Assembly (NCBI GenBank): GCA_029059705.1
Contig: JAIDVM010000007.1
Span: 1-64,000 of the forward strand
Source: Clostridia bacterium
GTDB taxonomy: Bacteria; Bacillota; Clostridia; Christensenellales; Borkfalkiaceae
DNA: 64,000 bases
Direction of reading: 5' to 3'
Under the pieces are notes generated by a model. It was not told the DNA's origin. It saw nothing but the letters and a program-made list of their open reading frames with translations, and searched no databases. Below are positions 34,401 through 42,203 of this stretch, in pieces. Each line of letters opens with the position of its first letter. Position 1 is the first letter of the stretch. The translations under genes were made by a program, and so were the position numbers.

Positions 34401-35076
34401 ACTGCGAAAAATGGTATTGCTGGCGGTATAATTCCGTGTAATAGGAATAATCGCTGACCCCTGTATATGTTTCGTTGAAGCTCACTTTTGCGCTGAAACA
34501 GTTATATCCCGTTTTGCCGCCCTCGTAGCTTAAGCCTTCTTTGAGGTCGTTGAGGTCAATGGTAAGCTCTTCGCCCTTTTCGTCAAACGCGAAACGGCGG
34601 ATATTGTCCGCGTAAAACTCCGCGTAAGCCTTGTCGCCTTCGGGAGTGATTACCACTTTAAGCTGAACCTTATCAAGCTCGGCAACCTTGTGGTTGACCT
34701 TCAATTGCTCGCCTCCGGTAATTTTGTCGTTGCCGATAAACCACGCTTCGCGCAAAACAAAATCGCCGCTTTCGGGAAAGTATATTAATTTTACGCGGTT
34801 GGCGGCTCTGTCCACGTTAAAAACCCATTTGTGGTTTTCGTCCGCGCCGAACACAAGCCCAGCCGCGTTGCCGTTTTCGAAGTTCGCCGTTGCGGTAAAC
34901 ACGAATTTTTCCTCGGCGGAAAACGAATTTTCGGTTAATACGAACTCGTTGCCGCTGCCTTCAAGCGTTACCGTATCCGCGCTTGCGGATTTTGCGGGCA
35001 ACAGAAAAGCGAGCGCGCCGCAAACAAGCGCCGCCGCTGCCAATAGTGAAATTATCCCTTTTTTCAAAGCTTTCAT
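31480..35076 (-). CDS. Multimodular, membrane-anchored extracellular GH32 (levanase/inulinase type)
   Basis: 1,198 residues from ATG 35076 (AAGGGG upstream; a TTG two codons earlier is inside the spacer). Signal peptide to about ASA|DT near residue 34. N-terminal CBM66-like beta-sandwich (38-205); GH32 propeller (about 212-560) with nucleophile Asp232 (WNNDPNG), RDP (SCRDPKVF) and EC (RPECPDV) all intact; GH32 C-domain (about 580-740); a Big2-like Ig domain (about 750-830); a second CBM66-like domain (about 835-990); further Ig-like domains; then a helix (about 1163-1185) and basic tail LKRKGKVSAEQ. No LPxTG. It cuts polymeric fructan at the surface; exo versus endo mode is not readable. Confidence 0.92.
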   Translation of the reverse strand: MKALKKGIISLLAAAALVCGALAFLLPAKSASADTVTLEGSGNEFVLTENSFSAEEKFVFTATANFENGNAAGLVFGADENHKWVFNVDRAANRVKLIYFPESGDFVLREAWFIGNDKITGGEQLKVNHKVAELDKVQLKVVITPEGDKAYAEFYADNIRRFAFDEKGEELTIDLNDLKEGLSYEGGKTGYNCFSAKVSFNETYTGVSDYSYYTELYRQQYHFSQYAHWNNDPNGLVYYDGWYHLFYQHHPYNNLWGDMYWGHARSRDLAHWELLPICLFPDRESDGFGLGDGYMWSGSAMVYRPGMSDVIDGLNWFKNGNGTGLIAFYTRDAVYQDQVIMSSDDGGITWTKRKAIPYSLLGEAKRKSCRDPKVFPVKKDTNGKTTLWGMIVTGMETHDVWFLKSTDLFNWQKAGGFNAYRPECPDVVTLKADDNTTHTVITFTGRQYLVGEIGYDEASGNIIFTDFKGNVAAKYGNIVDKADDEVKEILKAVPFQTMDFGPDSYATQSFYIDDESSEYYGKKIALSWFSGVPGAEASIDSGALAAARKVWNGGGMTIPVEYGLVSDGNGGYILTQTPVVKTSQKFKELKTQIYSGVNEQITSESENILKDLNTHCFELEASVQNPEKAAVYFRINMNGSEYTEIGWNATDGYYVDRTHAGDAGLNLGNYRRRYSKQSGDGTELNFYILSDNGGVEVYCDNFTVPFYVLTFSSPYATKAEFFAEGDVTATVTVNEISSAWRKEAQDGETVLYLGAEEITLDRALTCEKEVMAYSTAGGEIEWAVESGENVAGVEKTEGGAKIKSLSAGKAVIAVTCGSVTKKINVTVVSGSVDSDVEFTQEGKISGDWFLTDGGLQGVQSSGDGFILSGKTAADFTYAATFKLEGAAAALVFRAERGVDGYLSRYLVANYDNNGKIVKLWSQSREYGNVNVGGQNTDKMLLKVAAYGNNVKVYLNGNEVINATLDEGEPTEGLLGLNSCAATTTFSSVVLVKNDYEYAGSGNLVISGETEQHINAIYNNTLGNVKINGGFYKENGRRVELGEDYFKTIPQTGVYRLTVKGATIVYEISVNVTAIPVFTAADLYIDEGCNAVINVGAASPGAVTLNGAELANGEYKAENGILTVYARNLKVGEHVLEFAGKSFKITVTAVPAAQPNGGGNGNLALIVSLSVVGGVLVLCAATAVAGVILKRKGKVSAEQ

Positions 35077-35086
35077 ATTCAACCCC

Positions 35087-36010
35087 TTATTTTTGTGGAA
35101 TGGTTTCCAAAAGTGCGTTTTGTACTTGTGCCAAATCGGGCAGGCTGTCTATTGCGCCCTTCCCCAAAGTGTTGAGCGCGCCGCAGACGTTGCCGAAGCG
35201 GAACGCCGAATTTAAAACTTCTTTAGTCCATTTTTCGCGGGGCAGTCCGCAAAGCTGCGACAATATACCCGCATAAAACGCGTCGCCCGCGCCCGTCGTA
35301 TCGGCGGGTTTGACCTTTATGGAGGGAACCGTGTTGCTTTCGCCCTTAAACCTCCACTCGCTGCCCGCGCCGCCAAGGCTTATGCAAACGAGTTTTTCGT
35401 AAAGCTCGCCGTTTATATAGCTTTCGCTAAAAATTTCAACCTCGTCCTCCGAAAATTTAACCACGTCCGCAAGCGCGAGAATTTTTTTATAAGCTTTAAC
35501 CGCGCTTTCTTTATCCCTGAATATATCCGTGCGGAAGTTTACGTCAAAGCTGACAATCTTCCCCGCGGCGTGCGCGCGGCTGGCAAGCTCTTCGGCGTAA
35601 GATATGCCCTCGCTTTCAGAAAGCATTAAAGAGCCTATGTGCACGATATCCGCCGCGTTTAAAAGCTGTTCGGGGATTTGCGGCATAACGTAATCGGCGG
35701 TGCGGTTGCGGTAAAAACAGAACGAGCGTTCGCCGTTTTTGTCCAAATCCACAAAGGCGAGCGTGGTGTTTCTGTCTTTAAGGCGGTTTAACAAAACCTT
35801 TTCAAGCTTTTGCGAATTTGCAAAAGCATATAAAAAATCGCCTATGCAATCTTCGCCGACGCTGCCCGCAAACGCGGTTTTTGCGCCGAATTTAGCCGCC
35901 GCGCAAGCCACGTTAAAGGGCGCGCCGCCCGCCTTTCTTTCGTATGAAAACGCGCCTTCCCTTTCAACGCCAATCATGTCGGCAAGAATTTCACCCGCGC
36001 ATAAAATCAT
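35087..36010 (-). CDS. Fructokinase (PfkB family)
   Basis: 307 residues from ATG 36010, chosen for GGAGG 6 bases upstream; this site lies within the previous gene, which it overlaps by 20 bases. PfkB features: N-terminal GGAPFNVACAAAKFG, and the C-terminal signature DTTGAGDAFYAGIL, whose last Asp is the catalytic base. It phosphorylates fructose released inside the cell to fructose-6-phosphate, feeding glycolysis and, through GlmS, amino-sugar synthesis. Fructose specificity is inferred from the locus. Confidence 0.92.
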   Translation of the reverse strand: MILCAGEILADMIGVEREGAFSYERKAGGAPFNVACAAAKFGAKTAFAGSVGEDCIGDFLYAFANSQKLEKVLLNRLKDRNTTLAFVDLDKNGERSFCFYRNRTADYVMPQIPEQLLNAADIVHIGSLMLSESEGISYAEELASRAHAAGKIVSFDVNFRTDIFRDKESAVKAYKKILALADVVKFSEDEVEIFSESYINGELYEKLVCISLGGAGSEWRFKGESNTVPSIKVKPADTTGAGDAFYAGILSQLCGLPREKWTKEVLNSAFRFGNVCGALNTLGKGAIDSLPDLAQVQNALLETIPQK

Positions 36011-37298
36011 TTTGCACCTCCGCAAAAACCTCGTCCTCTTTCTCTTCCTTCGGAGGATTTTTCTTTAAATTAATCTTTTCCATAATAATAAGCACGCACG
36101 TTCTTACAAGCGTTACAACAAAGAACAGCACCAACGCAAGTATAAACAGATTGTTTCTTGAAACAAAGTAACCGCAAACGAACGTGCACAGCGCGGTTAT
36201 AAGCGAGGCAAAAAGCAAAAACGAAGCCACTATTTTAAAGCACCCGCCGTACTTTTTGCTTATATTCGACTTTATTAAACTCAAAATGCAGTATGCGAGC
36301 AACGCAATTACTACGGGCATAAGCACGATAAACGGCACAAGCCTTATAAAATTCATTGCGTACACGTAAACGCTTACGTTAGAGGTGTTGTAAAACGCGC
36401 TCTTTATAAATTCGTCCACGGCGCTTTGCGTTCCGCCGAGCCTGCCGTTTGCCATGCCGCCGTAAAAGCCGTAAAACTGAACGGTGTGCCCCGCGTCAGT
36501 ATTAAAGCAGCCCGTGCAGGTGTCGCTGAACAGATAAAAATAAGCTTTGCCCGCCTTTTGCGAATAGTTGTGATAATAATAATTTCGTAAAAGCGGCGCC
36601 GAGCCCGTTCTTTCGTATGCCGTCATCGACGGATAATAAGCCTTAACATAAAGGGTATAGGCGCGCTTTGCGTATTCCTCTTTCGAAAGCTCGCCTTTTT
36701 TGTTTTTCAACGCCGTATATTCCGCCGCAACCGCGTTTTCGGATTTAAGCCCCGAAAGAAAGATTTCGTGCTTTTCGGTAAGTTCGGGCGTAAGCACAAG
36801 CTCGCGCGGGGTGTATTCCACCTTAAAATCGAAGTTGCGCTTTGCCGCGTCGGAAAGATTTAAGTATTCTTCGTAAGTTATTCTGTCGCCCGTGCCGTCG
36901 TTTGCAAGACAATAGGGAATAAAATCGTCGAACGCGTCGGCGGGGCGGGTATCTATTACAAGGTTATAGCCGTTGATTTTATACTTTGCCGCCGCCTCTT
37001 CGTCGGATAAAGTGTCGATAACTCTCCCTTCCGCCGTGCCCGCAAGCTCGTTTTCAAGCAAAACGTCAACCGCGTTTTCGCCGTCCGCAAACGCGTTATA
37101 TAAAAATTCCTTAAATTCGCCCGCCGCGCCGTAGTGCGCGGGGAAAGGCAAAAGGTCGGCGGCGATTACTCCGCAAATGAGAATAACGAACGCGACTACA
37201 AAGCATAAAATCGCGGTAAAATAACCGCGCTTTACGCCCTGTTTAGCTATTTTGTCGGAAAAGAACGAAAGCCCGACAAACTTAAACCAATCTTTCAT
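35991..37298 (-). CDS. Membrane protein with large extracellular domain, unknown function
   Basis: 435 residues. One helix near 27-50, an outside domain of about 265 residues, then three helices (about 318-343, 352-380, 385-408) and a charged tail KKNPPKEEKEDEVF. The outside domain contains a CxxC (DTCTGCFN) close to a Gly/aromatic-rich segment (QFYGFYGGMANG). The topology recalls DUF1189-like proteins, but I cannot assign it. It lies between the transporter ATPase (23 bases) and fructokinase (overlap), so it is translated with the importer. A role as an accessory factor to the importer or in surface sensing is speculation. Confidence 0.75.
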   Translation of the reverse strand: MKDWFKFVGLSFFSDKIAKQGVKRGYFTAILCFVVAFVILICGVIAADLLPFPAHYGAAGEFKEFLYNAFADGENAVDVLLENELAGTAEGRVIDTLSDEEAAAKYKINGYNLVIDTRPADAFDDFIPYCLANDGTGDRITYEEYLNLSDAAKRNFDFKVEYTPRELVLTPELTEKHEIFLSGLKSENAVAAEYTALKNKKGELSKEEYAKRAYTLYVKAYYPSMTAYERTGSAPLLRNYYYHNYSQKAGKAYFYLFSDTCTGCFNTDAGHTVQFYGFYGGMANGRLGGTQSAVDEFIKSAFYNTSNVSVYVYAMNFIRLVPFIVLMPVVIALLAYCILSLIKSNISKKYGGCFKIVASFLLFASLITALCTFVCGYFVSRNNLFILALVLFFVVTLVRTCVLIIMEKINLKKNPPKEEKEDEVFAEVQNDFMRG

Positions 37299-37321
37299 CG
37301 CCCGCCTCTTTTTTAATCGTT

Positions 37322-39049
37322 TTAAGCGTTGCCCAAAGTTCTCAGCATAACCGACTGCTCGGTTTCTTTATCGAAAAGGTGAACGTGCTTTTCTTCGAAG
37401 GAAAGCGTTACCTTGTCTTCGGGGCGCAGGTCGTTGCGTTCGGGAACGCATACTATATAATCGTTTTCGCCGCCCGCAAGCCTTACGAAAAGCTGGGTGG
37501 TGTTGCCCAAAACTTCCTTAATGGTAAGCGTAGTTTCAAGCCCCGATTTTGAAATGCGCAGGTTTTCGCCGCGCACGCCCAGCGTGAGCGGGTGTTCGCC
37601 GCCGTCGAGATACTTTTTATCTATTGTGCGCAGCTTAGCCAAAGATAATTTCAGTTTTTGTCCGTTTATAAACGCAACTTCAAGACTTTCGCCCGTCTTT
37701 TTAACGGTTACGTCGAAAAAGTTCATTTGCGGCGTGCCTATAAAGCCTGCCACAAACTTGTTTTCGGGATAATCGAAGAGGTTTGTGGGGGTGTCAATCT
37801 GCTGAACGACGCCGAGCTTCATTACCACTATTCTCGTGCCCATCGTCATTGCCTCTATCTGGTCGTGGGTTACGTAAATGAACGTGGTTTTAAGCTGGTT
37901 GTGAAGCTTTACTATTTCCGAACGCATGGTCGTTCTCAGCTTTGCGTCGAGGTTGGAAAGCGGTTCATCCAAAAGGAAAACCTTGGGGCCGCGAACCATC
38001 GCGCGGCCGAGCGCGATACGCTGCCGCTGTCCGCCCGACATTTCCGAAGGCTTAATGTCCAAAAGCTCGGTTATGCCTAAAATTCCCGCCGCCCACTTTA
38101 CTTTTTCGTCTATTTCCTCTTTGGGCATGTGCTTATAGGTGTAGGTCTGTACGGGCGTTTCCGAGTAATATTTTAAATCTTCCTCGAACTTTGCCTTGCG
38201 CTGTAAAATACCCGTCTTTATTTCGCTCGTTTTAACGCTTGAAACGTCAACGCCCGCTTCCTGCGCCTTTGCCGCCGCTTCGGCAAATAGCTTTTCAGCC
38301 TCTTCCTTCTTTTGCGCGGTAACCGCCTCGCCTGTATTTTCGGTTACGGAAGCGTTTTCCGCCCTTTTTTCGTCGGCTTTTTTCTTGCGGTAAGCGGCTA
38401 AAACCGCGTTTTGGGCAAGCTTTACGTTTTTGATTTCGGCTTTAACCTTTTCAATAAGAGCGGCGTCGGGGGTCTGCGTACCCTTAACCTCGGTAAGCTC
38501 GGCGTCAAGCGCTTCAAGCCTTTCGCGGAACAAAAGCTTATATTCGCCCTCTTCGGCATAGCGCAAATCCGCTTCGGCGTTTTTGATTTTGCCGCGCAGC
38601 TCCTTAATCTTTTTTTGGTCTATCGCCAGCACGGGGTTGCCGTTTTCGTCCTTGTTTTCTACGGGGATTTTGCGCATTTTAAGCCCGAACGCAATGTTTT
38701 GATAGGAAGTCATGTGCGGATAAAGCGCATAGCTTTGGAACACCATGGCGATATCCCTGTCCTTTGCCGAAACGTCGTTGACGAGAGTGTCGCCTATGTA
38801 CATTTCGCCGCTTGTAATATCTTCCAGCCCCGCAATCATTCTAAGCGTGGTAGATTTACCGCAACCCGAAGGCCCGACGAACACTATAAATTCGCCGTCC
38901 TCTATTTCCATATTAAAGTCTTTAACCGCAACAAAGTCGCCCGAGCGCTTTTTTTCGTCGCCGTCATTCTTTTTGCGGAACAGCTTTTTCTTAGCCGTTT
39001 CCTTGCCGGGATAAATTTTATAGATATGCTTTAACGATAACCCTGCCAT
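37322..39049 (-). CDS. msmK: MsmK/UgpC-type ABC transporter ATPase with a ~180-residue insertion
   Basis: 575 residues against about 370 for the family. Walker A GPSGCGKST (59-67), Q-loop MVFQSYALYPHM (Gln105), signature MSGGQ (337-341), Walker B VFLLDEP (357-363) and H-loop YVTHDQ are intact; a C-terminal OB/TOBE regulatory domain follows (about 420-575). The extra segment lies at about 130-309, replacing the short link between RKIP and KEEIDEKV in the helical domain: it is Lys/Glu/Ala-rich and helical or coiled-coil-like. A shorter basic insertion is at 16-38. It energises the CUT1 permeases of the locus and possibly other importers. First gene of the operon, TTTGGAGG before the ATG. Confidence 0.92.
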   Translation of the reverse strand: MAGLSLKHIYKIYPGKETAKKKLFRKKNDGDEKKRSGDFVAVKDFNMEIEDGEFIVFVGPSGCGKSTTLRMIAGLEDITSGEMYIGDTLVNDVSAKDRDIAMVFQSYALYPHMTSYQNIAFGLKMRKIPVENKDENGNPVLAIDQKKIKELRGKIKNAEADLRYAEEGEYKLLFRERLEALDAELTEVKGTQTPDAALIEKVKAEIKNVKLAQNAVLAAYRKKKADEKRAENASVTENTGEAVTAQKKEEAEKLFAEAAAKAQEAGVDVSSVKTSEIKTGILQRKAKFEEDLKYYSETPVQTYTYKHMPKEEIDEKVKWAAGILGITELLDIKPSEMSGGQRQRIALGRAMVRGPKVFLLDEPLSNLDAKLRTTMRSEIVKLHNQLKTTFIYVTHDQIEAMTMGTRIVVMKLGVVQQIDTPTNLFDYPENKFVAGFIGTPQMNFFDVTVKKTGESLEVAFINGQKLKLSLAKLRTIDKKYLDGGEHPLTLGVRGENLRISKSGLETTLTIKEVLGNTTQLFVRLAGGENDYIVCVPERNDLRPEDKVTLSFEEKHVHLFDKETEQSVMLRTLGNA

Positions 39050-39106
39050 TTTTCCTCCAAAGACGATAGAAACTAAAATTTTTTGTTAATTTCTTTCTTT
39101 TCTTGT

Positions 39107-39135
39107 ATTATACTACCGCAATATCCAAAAATCAA
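39107..39135 (-). promoter_or_regulatory. Main promoter of the fructan locus
   Basis: Minus strand -35 TTGATT (39130-39135), 17-base spacer, consensus -10 TATAAT (39107-39112). Leader of about 50 bases to the msmK ATG. Confidence 0.85.
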
Positions 39136-39138
39136 GTG

Positions 39139-39160
39139 TTTTTGGAAACGTTTCCAAAAA
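39139..39160. promoter_or_regulatory. cre / LacI-type operator upstream of the fructan promoter
   Basis: Perfect 22-base palindrome with core TTGGAAACGTTTCCAA, matching the CcpA cre consensus at every fixed position and also the CG-centred operators of LacI-type sugar regulators. It ends 3 bases upstream of the -35 (about -39 to -60), so activation or dual control is as possible as simple repression. Confidence 0.8.
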
Positions 39161-39182
39161 ATTTTATTCTTTCACAAAATAA

Positions 39183-39213
39183 CAAAAAAGACGGTACTGT
39201 TACCGTCTTTTTG
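39183..39213 (-). terminator. Terminator of the Sel1-repeat operon
   Basis: GACGGTA/TACCGTC arms (39190-39207), U-rich on both strands; on the minus strand it follows the stop at 39229 and runs into TTTTTTGTT. Confidence 0.85.
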
Positions 39214-39228
39214 TGCATATAATATAGT

Positions 39229-40725
39229 TTAATTTTTAAATTTCTTTTTTTGCAGATACATCGCGGCGCCCTCGTTGCCGGCGTCGGCGGCTTTTTTATA
39301 CCAGCCTGCGGCGATATTCAAGTCCTTTTTAACGCCTTTTCCGTGTTCGTACATATAAGCAAGGCTAAGCATTGCGTCCGCCTCGCCGTTTGCAGCCGCC
39401 TTTTCGTACCATTCAACCGCCTTTAACGCGTCCTTTTTTACGCCCGTGCCGTGGCGGTAGCAGCAGCCCAGATTATACATTGCCATTACGTTACCCAGAC
39501 CGGCGGCTTTAAGATACCAGTTTACCGCTTCCTCGCGGTTCTTTTTTGTGCCCGTGCCGTTTTGGTAGCAATAGCCGACGTCGCTCATTGCCTGCGCGTT
39601 GCCCTGCATTGCCGAGCGTTTAAGCCACTTTAAAGCCTCGGCGCCGTTAGCCTTTACGCCGTTGCCCATTAAATAATTCCAGCCCGTGTGCAGCTGCGCT
39701 CTGTCGTCGCCCTGCTCGGCAGATTTTAAGTGCCATTTAAACGCCTTGTCTGCGTCCTCGCTCATGCCGTAGCCGTTTTCGTAGCACATGCCCAAATTAT
39801 ACTGCGCGCGCATATCGCCCTGCTCGGCGGCGCGGCGGAACCATCTGCCCGCTTCGCGCAGGTCTTTTTTTACGCCCTTGCCTACGGCAAAGCACCAGCC
39901 GTAATCGTTTTGCGCCTGAGGATACCCTTGTTCAGCAGCTTTTTTATAAAGCTCCGCCGCAGCGGCGTAATTTTTTGGCACGCCGTTGCCCTCGTCGTAC
40001 ATTTTCCCCAAATCGTGCTGCGCGGGGGCGTACTCACGTTCGGCGGCCTTTTTAAACCATTCCTCGGCTTTTAACACGTCCTTAACCGTGCCGTTTCCGT
40101 TCAGACTGCACAGCCCAAGCTCGTACTGTGCAAAAACGTTGTCCTGCTCGGCGGCGCGGGTTAAAAGCGCGATTGCCTCTTCCGCGTTCTTTTCCGTGCA
40201 CGTTCCGTTTAAATAGCACATACCCAAAACGTATTGCGCTTTGTCGTAGTTAAGCTCAACCGACTTTTTCAGCCAATAGAATTCCTCTTCGGGATTTTTC
40301 GGCGTACCCACGCCGCCCGAATAGCATTGCGCCAGCTCGTATTGCGCCGCACACAGGTCGTATTCTGCCGCCTTTTTAAGGTAATTAACCGCCTCCTCGG
40401 CGTTTTCTTCAATTCCCGTACCCGTTAAAAGGCACATGGCAAACTCGTAATAGGCTTGGGGATAATCCTGCGCAACCGCCTTTTTAAACCACTCTACGGC
40501 GGCGGCTTCGTCCTCGGGCACGCCGTCGCCTTCGAGATAGCATATGCCCAAACAGGTCTGCGCGTAAGAGTCGCCCGCCTCGGCGGCTTTAAACCACAGC
40601 TTTGCGGCTTCTTCAAGCTTGCCTTCGTCGTAAAGCGCCTTTGCTCTGTCCGCCGCGTCAAATTCTTCTTCGCCGCGCGCGGAATTTTTTAAAATCTGGT
40701 CTATAAGTTCGTTTTCTTTTTCCAT
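39229..40725 (-). CDS. Sel1-repeat protein 1
   Basis: 498 residues, no signal peptide. The N-terminus MEKENELIDQILKN matches its neighbour; then about 12 Sel1-like repeats of 36 residues (pattern A-x2-WFKKAAEQGDxxAQYxLGxCYxxGxGVxKDxxxA). Such alpha-alpha solenoids are protein-interaction scaffolds, in some bacteria tied to surface or signalling complexes; the partner is not evident. Second of a tandem pair, 41 bases after the paralogue. No clear ribosome binding site precedes this ATG. Confidence 0.9.
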   Translation of the reverse strand: MEKENELIDQILKNSARGEEEFDAADRAKALYDEGKLEEAAKLWFKAAEAGDSYAQTCLGICYLEGDGVPEDEAAAVEWFKKAVAQDYPQAYYEFAMCLLTGTGIEENAEEAVNYLKKAAEYDLCAAQYELAQCYSGGVGTPKNPEEEFYWLKKSVELNYDKAQYVLGMCYLNGTCTEKNAEEAIALLTRAAEQDNVFAQYELGLCSLNGNGTVKDVLKAEEWFKKAAEREYAPAQHDLGKMYDEGNGVPKNYAAAAELYKKAAEQGYPQAQNDYGWCFAVGKGVKKDLREAGRWFRRAAEQGDMRAQYNLGMCYENGYGMSEDADKAFKWHLKSAEQGDDRAQLHTGWNYLMGNGVKANGAEALKWLKRSAMQGNAQAMSDVGYCYQNGTGTKKNREEAVNWYLKAAGLGNVMAMYNLGCCYRHGTGVKKDALKAVEWYEKAAANGEADAMLSLAYMYEHGKGVKKDLNIAAGWYKKAADAGNEGAAMYLQKKKFKN

Positions 40726-40766
40726 ATTTCAATAATACAAGAAGTTATGCGCAGTTTATATGCGTT

Positions 40767-42188
40767 TTACTTGCCAAGGAGTTTGTTTACGCGTTTAAGA
40801 TACTTTTTAGCCTCGCGGTTGCCCTGCTCCGCCGCACGCAAATACCACTCGCGCGCTTCGTGTAAATCAACGTCTACGCCGTAACCCTCTTCATAGCACA
40901 TACCCACGGCGTACTGCGCGTCCGAATCGCCCTGCTTTGCAGCGCGGAGAAACCACTTAAAGCCTTCTTCCTCGTCCTCTTCCACGCCTATACCGTTCTG
41001 GTAGAACGAGCCGATTTTATACTGCGCGTCGGCGTCGCCGTTTTCGGCAGCCTGCAAAAACCAATACGCCGCCTGTTCGGCGCTCTGTTTTACGCCAAGC
41101 CCCTTATAAATATGTTGCGCAAGATTATACTGAGCTTCTTTCATTCCGCGTTGCGCCGCCTGATAATACCATTTTACGGCCTCTTCAACGTTTTCTTTAA
41201 CGCCCATACCAAACGCGTAAATGTTGCCGAGGTTATACTGCGACATCGCGTGTCCCAGCCTTGCGCCCGCTTCGAACATCTTTTTTGCGGTTTCCAAATC
41301 CCTTTTTACGCCGTTGCCTTCCTCGTAGCAGCACCCAAGGTTGCAAAAAGCCTGCGCATAGTTCTTTTGAGCCGAAATCTGATACCACTTTATCGCCTCA
41401 GCCATATCGCGTGAAACGCCCTCGCCGCATTCGTAGCAATAACCCACGTAGCACGCGGCTTTTGCATGCCCGCGCTTTGCCGCCTCCTTATACCAGTAAA
41501 AGGCTTCAACGGGATTTTTGTCCACGCCCTCGCCGTCGTCGTAGCACTCGCCGAGACAAAACTGCGCTTCGTCCTGTCCCTGTTCGGCGGCTTTGGTATA
41601 CCACACCACCGCTTCCTGCTTGTCGCGGGCGACTCCCAACCCTTCGGCAAAGCATCTGCCCACGTTGGTTTGTCCTGCCGCGTCGTTGCTTTGAGCCGCC
41701 TTCATATACCAGTTGAAAGCCGCTTTACTCTTATCCTCGGCAGCGTCCTCGATATAATCCCCGTATTCGTACAGATAACCCACGGTGTTTATTGCCGAAA
41801 CAAGTCCGCCGGCGGCGGCCTTTTTTGCCCATTCGACTGCGGCTTTGCAGTTGCGTTCCACCCCCGCGCCGTTTAAATAAAGCACGGCAACGTAGTGCTG
41901 CCCTTTGACAAAACCGAGCTCGGCGGATTTCAGGGCGTATTTAAAGCCCTGTTTAATTCTTTCCTCTTCGGAAAGCTCCTTGCCGGCAAGTTCTTGCATA
42001 AAGCAGTTGGCTAGCCAAAACAAAGCTTCCGCGTCGTCCTTTTTTGCGCACTCTTCCCAAAGCTTTACGGCTTCGTCGTAGTTGCGCCCATTATAAAGCT
42101 GCAACGCCCGCGCGCACGGCGAAAGCTCTTCGTCCTTATTTTCGAGATTTTCGAAAATACCGTCTATAACCTTGTTTTCCTTATCCAT
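40767..42188 (-). CDS. Sel1-repeat protein 2
   Basis: 473 residues from ATG 42188 (TGGAGG upstream; a TTG four codons earlier is inside the site). N-terminus MDKENKVIDGIFEN, a roughly 60-residue helical cap, then about 11 Sel1 repeats. Paralogue of the next gene with diverged repeats, so an old duplication. It starts 16 bases after the end of a decayed gene. Confidence 0.9.
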   Translation of the reverse strand: MDKENKVIDGIFENLENKDEELSPCARALQLYNGRNYDEAVKLWEECAKKDDAEALFWLANCFMQELAGKELSEEERIKQGFKYALKSAELGFVKGQHYVAVLYLNGAGVERNCKAAVEWAKKAAAGGLVSAINTVGYLYEYGDYIEDAAEDKSKAAFNWYMKAAQSNDAAGQTNVGRCFAEGLGVARDKQEAVVWYTKAAEQGQDEAQFCLGECYDDGEGVDKNPVEAFYWYKEAAKRGHAKAACYVGYCYECGEGVSRDMAEAIKWYQISAQKNYAQAFCNLGCCYEEGNGVKRDLETAKKMFEAGARLGHAMSQYNLGNIYAFGMGVKENVEEAVKWYYQAAQRGMKEAQYNLAQHIYKGLGVKQSAEQAAYWFLQAAENGDADAQYKIGSFYQNGIGVEEDEEEGFKWFLRAAKQGDSDAQYAVGMCYEEGYGVDVDLHEAREWYLRAAEQGNREAKKYLKRVNKLLGK

Positions 42189-42203
42189 ATTTACCTCCAA
42201 TAT

